Positions 1 to 5,230 of a DNA stretch of 6,965 bases are shown piece after piece. The notes under the pieces are model-generated. The model was not told where the DNA came from and did not search any database. It was given only the letters and a program-made list of their open reading frames with translations. The DNA is taken from positions 1 through 6,965 of the forward strand of contig CAAGIE010000041.1 in NCBI GenBank assembly GCA_900769835.1. Reading direction: 5' to 3'. Numbering within the stretch: position 1 is the stretch's first letter; every line of letters begins with the position of its first letter. This DNA is from an uncultured Oscillospiraceae bacterium. Lineage in GTDB: Bacteria > Bacillota > Clostridia > Oscillospirales > Oscillospiraceae. Made by a program: the position numbers and the translations under genes.

Positions 1-337
1 CAACCAGCATAAAAGTTTCTTTCAATGCAAAAAGGACAACGAGGGTTCTGATTACCGGATAACGAACTGCAAGGCACAATAAAAGGGTAAGTTGTGTCGC
101 TTTATCTGCAAGGGGATCCAGCACTTTTCCAAGTGTGGTGACCATATTGAATTTCCTGGCGATTTTGCCGTCGATCATATCTGTCAGGCAGGAAACGGCC
201 AAGATCATTCCCGACAGAAGATAGTCGATATGATCCCTGGCGTTTAGGTAAATCAGAACGTAGACAGGTATTAATATCAGACGAAAAACGCTCAATATGT
301 TTGGCACAGATAAGACTTCTTTTTTCCATTTTTTCAT
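1..337 (-). CDS. pgsA: CDP-alcohol phosphatidyltransferase, PgsA-like (partial, C-terminus beyond window start)
   Basis: Probable membrane enzyme moving a phosphatidyl group from CDP-diacylglycerol to an alcohol, most likely glycerol 3-phosphate, the first step to phosphatidylglycerol. The 112 visible residues contain the complete family signature: D53, D56-G57, A60-R61, then G70, D74 and D78 with canonical spacing; these aspartates bind metal and the CDP group in the family. Hydrophobic segments at about residues 13-31, 38-52 and 82-105 fit membrane helices. I chose the ATG at 335-337 because GGAG lies 9 nt upstream; an in-frame ATG at 350-352 overlaps that site and has no good ribosome-binding site of its own. 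The reading frame is still open at position 1, so about the second half is missing. It follows the peptidoglycan-binding gene on the same strand after 107 bp and seems to have its own promoter. A cardiolipin-synthase-type or other CDP-alcohol enzyme cannot be excluded, since substrate is not set by the signature. Confidence 0.85.
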   Translation of the reverse strand, partial: MKKWKKEVLSVPNILSVFRLILIPVYVLIYLNARDHIDYLLSGMILAVSCLTDMIDGKIARKFNMVTTLGKVLDPLADKATQLTLLLCLAVRYPVIRTLVVLFALKETFMLV

Positions 338-373
338 TTTCAGAAACTCCATAGGTAAAATATATAGTACGCA

Positions 374-401
374 ATTATATAACTTTTTCTTGTAAAAGCA
401 A
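374..401 (-). promoter_or_regulatory. Candidate sigma-A promoter for the pgsA-like gene
   Basis: On the minus strand a perfect -10 TATAAT (374-379) is preceded by TTGCTT (396-401, three of six matches to TTGACA) with a 16-nt spacer. A start near 367 would give a leader of about 30 nt before the ATG at 337. The region is AT-rich and sits between two genes. It suggests housekeeping expression of the lipid gene separate from the sporulation-type operon upstream, although I see no convincing terminator between them and read-through is possible. Confidence 0.55.
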
Positions 402-444
402 GCAAACCTCAAATATTTTACAAAAAATTCACAGAACGTTAATT

Positions 445-984
445 TTATGGATATGGCCGGCCGGTGATGGAATGGGTGCTTAGTGTGAATTGCTTTACAA
501 GATGCTTCCAGGTGATCTTATCCAGTTCACCGGTGACCGGTAATCCCGCCAATGTTTGAAAGCCGGATAGGGACTTGCTGGTTTCTTCATCGAGAATACC
601 GCTGTTTCCCGGAAATGCGATCAAAGTGTTTTGATTGGAGAGATGGGTCAGGATTGCCTGCAGGAGATAGATGTTGGGATTTGCATCTCCGGTGCGATAG
701 ACCTCACCGGGATTCATAATGATCTCGATGGGCTCGGCCTTTCCAACCCGAATTTTGGCAGGCTCATAAGCCTCCACGATGCGATACCAGGTCGTTTCAT
801 CCACGATACCCGTTATGGGCAGCCCTTCCCGTCGTTGGAATGCGGTGACGGCATTCATCGTCAACGGCCCATAAATGCCATCCGGAACAACACCGGGCAT
901 CCGACGATCGTCTTCTGCAATGACTCGAAGCATGGTTTGCAGGCTTCTGACTGGCTGCTCAACAAAAGATTCACCCGGCCTCAT
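445..984 (-). CDS. Peptidoglycan-binding protein with two PG_binding_1-type modules
   Basis: Predicted 179-residue protein that should bind peptidoglycan; no catalytic domain is visible. Module 1 (about residues 12-70) has the typical DGIYGP turn, an AFQ helix, a GLPITG turn and an ending TTWYRIV. Module 2 (about 100-165) is more divergent: the DG.YGP turn has become a SGILDEET stretch, but the GFQ...GLPVTG...TW pattern remains. There is no signal peptide or membrane segment; the N-terminus (MRPGESFVEQ) is polar. The start is supported by a full AGGAGGT site at 991-997, 6 nt upstream, and by an ATGA overlap with the stop of the preceding gene, so translation is probably coupled. Given the SpoIID-like partner and the sigma-E-type promoter upstream, a spore cortex or coat-interface role is likely, but this is inferred from context. 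Confidence 0.9.
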   Translation of the reverse strand: MRPGESFVEQPVRSLQTMLRVIAEDDRRMPGVVPDGIYGPLTMNAVTAFQRREGLPITGIVDETTWYRIVEAYEPAKIRVGKAEPIEIIMNPGEVYRTGDANPNIYLLQAILTHLSNQNTLIAFPGNSGILDEETSKSLSGFQTLAGLPVTGELDKITWKHLVKQFTLSTHSITGRPYP

Positions 985-2243
985 CGTACTACCTCCTGTC
1001 GCACCGGATCCTGCGTTCCAATGCTGATATTTTTACCCGGAAACTGGGTGAGTGTGGTGGTTCTGGAGTAGTTGCGTTGGGACGACCTTGCCGTAGAGCC
1101 GTTTCTGTTTGTGTTGGATGGTGCGCGAACGGCAGTTCGGTTTGCGCCCGGGAATGTTTCGCCACTGCGGAGGGTGGTGTTTTCGATGCCGGAGTATTGA
1201 TCATATATATTATCCCAAGTAATCGGGTCTGCATTCCCGGTTTCAGGCAAATTAAATCTGCGTTGCGCTGCCAAAACTGCCGCGCGGGTTCCCGGACCGT
1301 AGATACCATCTACCGCCAGCGGGGGAATTGAAGGGATGTAACTCGATAAAACAGAAAGCATATACTGCAGAAGTTGCACCTTTTCACCGGTGTCACCTAA
1401 TTGAAGCGAATTCGGTGGCGCCCAGTTGATGTTGTAATACTGCTGGCCAAGACTGCGTAATTCCGACAATCTGGTAACGGCAGTGTATAACCGCACGATA
1501 CGATACCAGGTAGCAGGCCCAATGATCCCATCTGCAGTCAAACCGAAAATTCGCTGGAAGGCAATAACTGAACTTTCAGTTCTTGGACCGAAAATGCCAT
1601 CTACTGCCGGTATTTTGGGGATCGCAGGGTAGTTCTGCGCGATACGATTCAGAGCGACTTGTATGGTGACCACATTCGGGCCGGTGCTGCCACGCCGCAG
1701 TGGGGTGCCTGGGTAGGAGGAGACGATTCCGCGCACCGGTGCGTTGATCACGGTTTCAATATCACCGTAATAACTACGGAGGATCTGGTCGGAATTCAGT
1801 CCTTGCTGTGCTAAGTTTTGACTACCCCATTGACTTAGCCCATCGCAGGTCACGGTGGTTCCGTTGCAAAATTTGGCTGCAAGCGGCTCTACAAAACCGG
1901 GACGGCGCAGGTAATCGTTGAACAACTCATCTACTAATCGTGAAACCGATTCAAAATAACTGCGTCCGTTGACAAATGCCTGATCAAATGCGGTACTGTT
2001 TGTGATTTCAAAGTCGTAACCCCGGGAGCGATAGAATTCTGTATAGACCCGATTCAAGGCAAAGGATACGATCGCTAAAATGTTAGCGCGAAGTGCGCTT
2101 TCGTCCCAGGTAGGATAGATCTCACTGGATGCAACATTCTTCACATAATCCGCAAAGGGCAGCGTGACATTTGGCGCGTCTGTCGATGGGGCGCCTAAAT
2201 GCACCGTGATATTCTGGGGTACATAGGGTAATACCGGAGCCAT
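981..2243 (-). CDS. SpoIID/LytB-like domain protein with two peptidoglycan-binding modules
   Basis: Predicted 420-residue protein. Residues about 30-165 resemble the SpoIID/LytB fold (SpoIID is a lytic transglycosylase of forespore engulfment). YVKNVASSEIYPTW with E41 aligns with the catalytic-Glu segment of SpoIID, followed by the ALRANILAIVSFALNR helix, and GLSQWG...LAQQG...ILRSYYG (135-160) matches the SpoIID C-terminal SQ.GA...A..G....IL..YY pattern. C126 and C133 flank a short loop; SpoIID proteins can bind zinc near here, so these may be ligands. PG_binding_1-type modules lie at about 182-252 (DGIFGP, AFQ, TWYRIV) and 282-350 (DGIYGP, AQR, TWDNIY). Residues 351-420 are a Ser/Thr/Asn/Arg-rich, probably disordered tail. 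No signal peptide is seen, unlike membrane-anchored SpoIID. The ATG at 2241-2243 has AGGTGAT (2247-2253) overlapping the stop of the gene 8 bp upstream. Activity versus mere binding is unproven. Confidence 0.88.
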   Translation of the reverse strand: MAPVLPYVPQNITVHLGAPSTDAPNVTLPFADYVKNVASSEIYPTWDESALRANILAIVSFALNRVYTEFYRSRGYDFEITNSTAFDQAFVNGRSYFESVSRLVDELFNDYLRRPGFVEPLAAKFCNGTTVTCDGLSQWGSQNLAQQGLNSDQILRSYYGDIETVINAPVRGIVSSYPGTPLRRGSTGPNVVTIQVALNRIAQNYPAIPKIPAVDGIFGPRTESSVIAFQRIFGLTADGIIGPATWYRIVRLYTAVTRLSELRSLGQQYYNINWAPPNSLQLGDTGEKVQLLQYMLSVLSSYIPSIPPLAVDGIYGPGTRAAVLAAQRRFNLPETGNADPITWDNIYDQYSGIENTTLRSGETFPGANRTAVRAPSNTNRNGSTARSSQRNYSRTTTLTQFPGKNISIGTQDPVRQEVVR

Positions 2244-2251
2244 ATCATCAC

Positions 2252-2635
2252 CTACAGATTCTGCTTGGAGGTGTCGAATATTTCCACCTTATTCCAAGCG
2301 TCAGGAAATTCGGACAAGGGGATCATTTCCAGTTCCTGAATGGTCTGCGTATCAGGAAAAATCTGAACATTATCCACATCGATCTCCTCGTAATCTTCAA
2401 GCCTTGCGGATAAATTTACAACGGTGTAGGGGAATATACCGGTGTTTGGTTGCTGGCCGGCTGACAGATCCGGTGCTTCAATGGGGACCGGAACGTCAAA
2501 TTGTCCATCTCGGTTGGTTAAACGCATTGCAATCGCGTTTCGACTTGCATCGGTGATGGTCACCGCAACATCTTTTAATGGTATTTGCGCAGAGCTGACG
2601 TATGCCCGCACTTGTATGTATCCGGTTGATGCCAA
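2252..2635 (-). CDS. Small beta-sandwich-like protein of the spore-type operon, probable TTG start
   Basis: Predicted 127-residue protein of unknown function. The pattern GYIQVRAYVSSAQIPLKDVAV, then TNRDGQFDVPV (about 40-50) and VVNLSARLEDYEEI (72-85) is like carboxypeptidase-regulatory or transthyretin-type beta-sandwich domains: a short strand, a P-L-x-D-V turn, a D-G-x-F turn, and alternating hydrophobic strands. It has no signal peptide and no catalytic motif that I recognise. The frame extends upstream to 2683, but the ATG codons there (2683 and 2653) lack a ribosome-binding site. The TTG at 2633-2635 has AGGGAGGA 6 nt upstream, so I start there. It is the first gene of a tight three-gene unit with the two peptidoglycan-binding proteins, behind a sigma-E-like promoter, suggesting a structural or targeting role in spore envelope assembly. 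From memory, similar proteins recur beside such peptidoglycan-binding genes in Clostridia. Confidence 0.82.
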   Translation of the reverse strand: MASTGYIQVRAYVSSAQIPLKDVAVTITDASRNAIAMRLTNRDGQFDVPVPIEAPDLSAGQQPNTGIFPYTVVNLSARLEDYEEIDVDNVQIFPDTQTIQELEMIPLSEFPDAWNKVEIFDTSKQNL

Positions 2636-2641
2636 TGCAAT

Positions 2642-2649
2642 TCCTCCCT
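2642..2649 (-). promoter_or_regulatory. Ribosome-binding site deciding a TTG start
   Basis: AGGGAGGA on the minus strand lies 6 nt before the TTG at 2633-2635 and downstream of both in-frame upstream ATG codons (2653, 2683). The ATG at 2653 is followed by this site only inside its own coding sequence, so the site cannot serve it. This favours the TTG as the true start. Confidence 0.75.
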
Positions 2650-2662
2650 TCATATGCAGGCT

Positions 2663-2691
2663 ACTATATGTTGCCGAAAACAAAAATATGC
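2663..2691 (-). promoter_or_regulatory. Candidate sigma-E-type (mother-cell sporulation) promoter
   Basis: On the minus strand GCATATT (2685-2691) matches the Bacillus sigma-E -35 consensus KMATATT at all seven positions. After a 14-nt spacer, CATATAGT (2663-2670) matches the -10 consensus CATACAnT at all but one of its defined positions (T for C at the fifth); it also fits the sigma-K form CATAnnnTA. The expected start near 2655 would leave a leader of about 20 nt holding the AGGGAGGA site and then the TTG start. Its -35 box overlaps the 3' arm of the terminator-like hairpin of the preceding gene. Read by eye; no motif scoring was run. Confidence 0.6.
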
Positions 2692-2716
2692 AGAGATTTT
2701 AAATAAACCTCTGCAT
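2677..2716 (-). terminator. Terminator-like hairpin at the end of the 142-residue protein gene
   Basis: Minus-strand RNA would form an 8-bp perfect stem, ATGCAGAG (2709-2716) with CTCTGCAT (2688-2695), around a 13-nt loop that contains the TAA stop (2699-2701). It is followed by a U-rich tail ATTTTTGTTTT. The 5' arm lies within the last codons. The stem is only half GC, so it may be partial (an attenuator) rather than a full stop. The plus-strand side lacks a T-tract, so it acts one way. Confidence 0.6.
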
Positions 2717-3127
2717 TTGACGAATGTTTGCTTCTTCACAATCGATGAGTTTTTGTGATAAGGTCGTGACACGGGGATCTCTGCCGTCGAAATGGTGCAG
2801 GTTTTTCAGTCCCTTGACCATCCCCCGGGTGTTGCCGTTTACCATCATAGCGGCGGCTTTTGATGTGGAGTTTCCGTAGGAAAGCCGCATACGTGTCATC
2901 ATGTTGGTCATAAGTTTGATGGACGGATCCAGATTTTTCAATTCCCAGCCTCTTGAATCTGCGATGTGCAAAGCCTCCTTTTCGATTTCGTCATATTCCT
3001 TGAGTTGCGAGCGTAGCGCATCCTGCATTTGTGTATCCAAAGGAGAATTCAGTACACTGCGGATCCCAATTTGACCCATTTGTGTCGTTTTGATAACGGA
3101 GTCTAAAATATCCTTACTGTATTTCAT
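2699..3127 (-). CDS. Unrecognised methionine-rich helical protein (142 residues)
   Basis: I do not recognise a named family with certainty. The protein looks wholly helical: about residues 5-27, 31-58, 68-83, 88-112 and 118-141, with loops at NSPL and at SRGWELKNLD. It has 11 methionines, clustered at MTNMMTRM (73-80) and AAMMVNGNTRGM. Acid-rich helices (EYDEIEKEA at 44-52; DCEEANIRQM at 129-138) recall four-helix ferritin-like or CotF-type spore coat bundles, but this is only a fold impression. There is one cysteine (C130) and no signal peptide. The frame opens with GTG at 3136, ATG at 3133 and ATG at 3127; I prefer 3127 because GGGTGAT (3132-3138) sits just upstream, like the site of the SpoIID-like gene. 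It precedes the spore-type unit by 63 bp, separated by a hairpin and a new promoter, and is divergent from asnB. Confidence 0.8.
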   Translation of the reverse strand: MKYSKDILDSVIKTTQMGQIGIRSVLNSPLDTQMQDALRSQLKEYDEIEKEALHIADSRGWELKNLDPSIKLMTNMMTRMRLSYGNSTSKAAAMMVNGNTRGMVKGLKNLHHFDGRDPRVTTLSQKLIDCEEANIRQMQRFI

Positions 3128-3217
3128 ATTCATCACCCATCACAGTATGCACGTGAAGCGCTGGTTTTATACCGAAAAATACTGCATATTCTTAAATACA
3201 GAAAAGGAGGGATCGTT

Positions 3218-5032
3218 ATGTGTGGTATTGCTGGCGTGATCGGCCAAAACTTTTCCACTGAAATAGCGAAGAATATGCTCAACACGATGGTGCGCAGAGG
3301 CCCTGATGAGCAAGGTGTTTACACAAACGACGACGTGATGCTGCTGCATCGTAGGCTGAGCATCATTGATCCCGAGGGTGGCAAGCAACCGCTTACAATA
3401 CGAGTTGGCGCAGAAACCTATACCATCGTGTATAACGGCGAACTATACAATATTGAAGAGGTACGCAGAGAACTGACGGCTATGGGACATACATTCTCCG
3501 GAAGATGCGATACGGAGGTCGTGTTGCGAGCGTACATCGCCTGGAAGGAAAAGGCTTTGCATAAGTTAAATGGCATTTTCGGGTTTGCGGTTTGGGAAGA
3601 AAAATCAAGGAGAATGTTTCTTGCAAGGGATAGAATCGGGGTAAAACCTCTGTTTTATACCTGCGCAAATAATGTATTTATATTTGCGTCTGAAATTAAA
3701 ACAATACTGGCGCATCCGTGTGTTGAGCCTGTGATTGATGCCGAGGGTGTCGCCCAGATACTCTATTTGGGGCCGGGCAGAAAGCCGGGAAGCGGGGTTT
3801 TTAAGAGAATAGAAGAATTGAAACCCGGTCATTATGCCGTATGGGAGCGCGACGGCCTAAAGGTTTGCAGATATTGGAAATTGTCTGATCGGGAGCACAT
3901 TGAAGACTTCCGGACTACTGCCGATCACGTTCGTTATTTAGTGACAGATGCTATTAAACGACAAATGATTTCCGACGTTCCGTTGGGAACATTTTTGTCC
4001 GGTGGGTTGGACTCCAGTCTTATCAGCGCGGTGTGCGCAGAGGAGTTACGGAAAAAAGGGGAGAAACTGCAGACTTTTTCTGTTGACTACCTGAATAACG
4101 ACAAATACTTTGTTCCCGGTAAATTCCAACCGAATTCCGATGACGCCTATATTGATATTATGCAAAAGAGCATTCAAAGCAAGCACAAAACTACCGTACT
4201 GACTGTGGATACACTGGCAAGCGCGCTGGAGGATGCAACCCGAGCGAGAGATCTTCCCGGTATGGCCGATGTTGATTTCTCTCTGCTGGCATTTTGTAAG
4301 GAGATTCGCAAGGATGTAAAAATGGCGCTGTCAGGGGAGTGCGCAGACGAGATTTTTGGCGGGTACCCCTGGTATCGGGATCCTGAAATAAGGGCGCTGG
4401 AGGGCTTTCCCTGGGCACAGAACACAGATTACAGAGAGTCCTTATGCAACCCTGCTATCCGCGTGAATGCAAGGGAGTATGTAAACGATTTGTACATAGA
4501 CACTCTGCGGGATACAGACGTCTTACCGGGCGTGTCTGCGTTGGAGCGCAGAATGAAGGAAATGGTGGTTTTAAACCAGACCTGGTTTATGCAAACTCTC
4601 CTTGACCGCAAGGACAGGATGAGTATGTGGTGCAGTCTGGAGGTGCGTGTGCCGTTTTGCGATTACAGAATTGCAGAATATCTCTATGGTGTACCGTGGG
4701 AAATGAAGGATCATCAGGGTCGGGAAAAGGGACTGCTGCGATATGCAATGCGTGGGATCCTGCCGGATGATGTGCTTTGGCGAAAGAAAAGCCCATACCC
4801 CAAAACTTACGATCCGTCATATTTAACCCTGATGCAGCAGCAATTGAGGCGCGTGCTTCAGGATCCGACTGCTCCAATACACAAAATTATTGATACAAAT
4901 GCAGTAAATAAGATACTGACCGAAGAACAAATCTGGCCCTGGTACGGACAGTTGATGAAGCAGCCGCAGACCATTGCGTATATGCTTCAAATCGATTGCT
5001 GGATGCGGCAAAATAATGTGGATATAGCATGA
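3218..5032 (+). CDS. asnB: Asparagine synthetase B, glutamine-hydrolysing
   Basis: Cytoplasmic enzyme making asparagine from aspartate, ATP and glutamine. The 604 residues contain both family domains. The N-terminal class II glutaminase (1 to about 205) starts MCGIAG, so C2 becomes the N-terminal nucleophile, and has RRGPDEQG (26-33), RRLSIID (45-51), YNGELYN (72-78) and CDTE (97-100) for glutamine binding. The synthetase domain (about 230-590) has the PP-loop SGGLDSS (261-267) for ATP and SGECADEIFGGYPWYRDPE (372-390), a family hallmark. Length is normal for bacterial AsnB, with no gaps or frameshifts. The ATG at 3218 has AAGGAGG (3204-3210) 7 nt upstream, and the Cys-2 requirement fixes the start. 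The gene is single, ends at a strong terminator, and is divergent from the 142-residue protein gene. I find no T-box in its short upstream region and no clear promoter. Some AsnB relatives amidate meso-diaminopimelate in peptidoglycan, so the acceptor is not certain. Confidence 0.96.
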   Translation: MCGIAGVIGQNFSTEIAKNMLNTMVRRGPDEQGVYTNDDVMLLHRRLSIIDPEGGKQPLTIRVGAETYTIVYNGELYNIEEVRRELTAMGHTFSGRCDTEVVLRAYIAWKEKALHKLNGIFGFAVWEEKSRRMFLARDRIGVKPLFYTCANNVFIFASEIKTILAHPCVEPVIDAEGVAQILYLGPGRKPGSGVFKRIEELKPGHYAVWERDGLKVCRYWKLSDREHIEDFRTTADHVRYLVTDAIKRQMISDVPLGTFLSGGLDSSLISAVCAEELRKKGEKLQTFSVDYLNNDKYFVPGKFQPNSDDAYIDIMQKSIQSKHKTTVLTVDTLASALEDATRARDLPGMADVDFSLLAFCKEIRKDVKMALSGECADEIFGGYPWYRDPEIRALEGFPWAQNTDYRESLCNPAIRVNAREYVNDLYIDTLRDTDVLPGVSALERRMKEMVVLNQTWFMQTLLDRKDRMSMWCSLEVRVPFCDYRIAEYLYGVPWEMKDHQGREKGLLRYAMRGILPDDVLWRKKSPYPKTYDPSYLTLMQQQLRRVLQDPTAPIHKIIDTNAVNKILTEEQIWPWYGQLMKQPQTIAYMLQIDCWMRQNNVDIA

Positions 5033-5035
5033 TTT

Positions 5036-5078
5036 TCACCCCGTCTCAACTCTCTTGTGACGGGGTGACTTTTAGTTC
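5036..5078 (+). terminator. Intrinsic terminator of asnB
   Basis: A perfect 10-bp stem, TCACCCCGTC (5036-5045) with GACGGGGTGA (5059-5068), closes a 13-nt loop and is followed by CTTTTAGTTCTT. It begins 4 nt after the asnB stop. The GC-rich stem and U-rich tail make efficient termination on the plus strand likely; the opposite strand has no T-tract. Confidence 0.9.
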
Positions 5079-5130
5079 TTGTTGTTTTCCACAAAAATCT
5101 TCGTTTTTCTTTGTGTTTTTTGCAATAATG

Positions 5131-5179
5131 TATAATCTTTAAAAAGTAGGTTGTATTTTATGATAAAAGGTGATAGAAT
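5131..5179 (+). promoter_or_regulatory. Candidate promoter region for apgM-serC
   Basis: Two sigma-A-like elements lie in the AT-rich 198-bp gap between asnB and apgM. The first is a perfect -10 TATAAT at 5131-5136, but I find no good -35 at 16-18 nt. The second is TTGTAT (5151-5156, three of six -35 matches), a 17-nt spacer and TAGAAT (5174-5179, five of six). Starting from the second, the leader to the apgM ATG would be about 45 nt. No riboswitch or T-box motif was recognised in the gap. Which element is used cannot be told from sequence. Confidence 0.45.
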
Positions 5180-5230
5180 AGCCAAAAACATTTGTGCGCA
5201 CCAGAAAGACGAAAGGGGATGCAAAATTCA

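Noticed and set aside
102..374. A 90-codon minus-strand frame over the pgsA-like gene
   Set aside because: It is out of frame with the complete CDP-alcohol transferase signature, and its translation has no family pattern.
420..444. Terminator after the 179-residue peptidoglycan-binding gene
   Set aside because: There is a T-run on the minus strand but no stable stem before it, so it cannot be called.
631..1331. Long plus-strand open frames opposite the peptidoglycan-binding genes
   Set aside because: They lie antisense to genes with clear domains, lack ribosome-binding sites and recognisable domains, and look like compositional shadows.
3142..3172. Sporulation-type promoter for the 142-residue protein: CATACTGT (-10, 3142-3149) with an ATA-containing box at 3166-3172
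   Set aside because: The -10 is good, but the -35 match is weak with a 16-nt spacer. A start near 3135 would fall inside the GGGTGAT ribosome-binding site and leave a leader of only about 8 nt.
3184..3190. Second GCATATT (sigma-E -35-like) on the plus strand before asnB
   Set aside because: No CATACAnT-like box follows at 14-15 nt; that position is occupied by the asnB ribosome-binding site.
4174..5011. Minus-strand open frames within asnB
   Set aside because: They oppose conserved asparagine synthetase motifs and have no supporting start signals.
5069..5230. Riboswitch or T-box leader before apgM-serC
   Set aside because: The gap is short and AT-rich, with no T-box sequence, specifier stem or second terminator; only promoter-like elements are visible.
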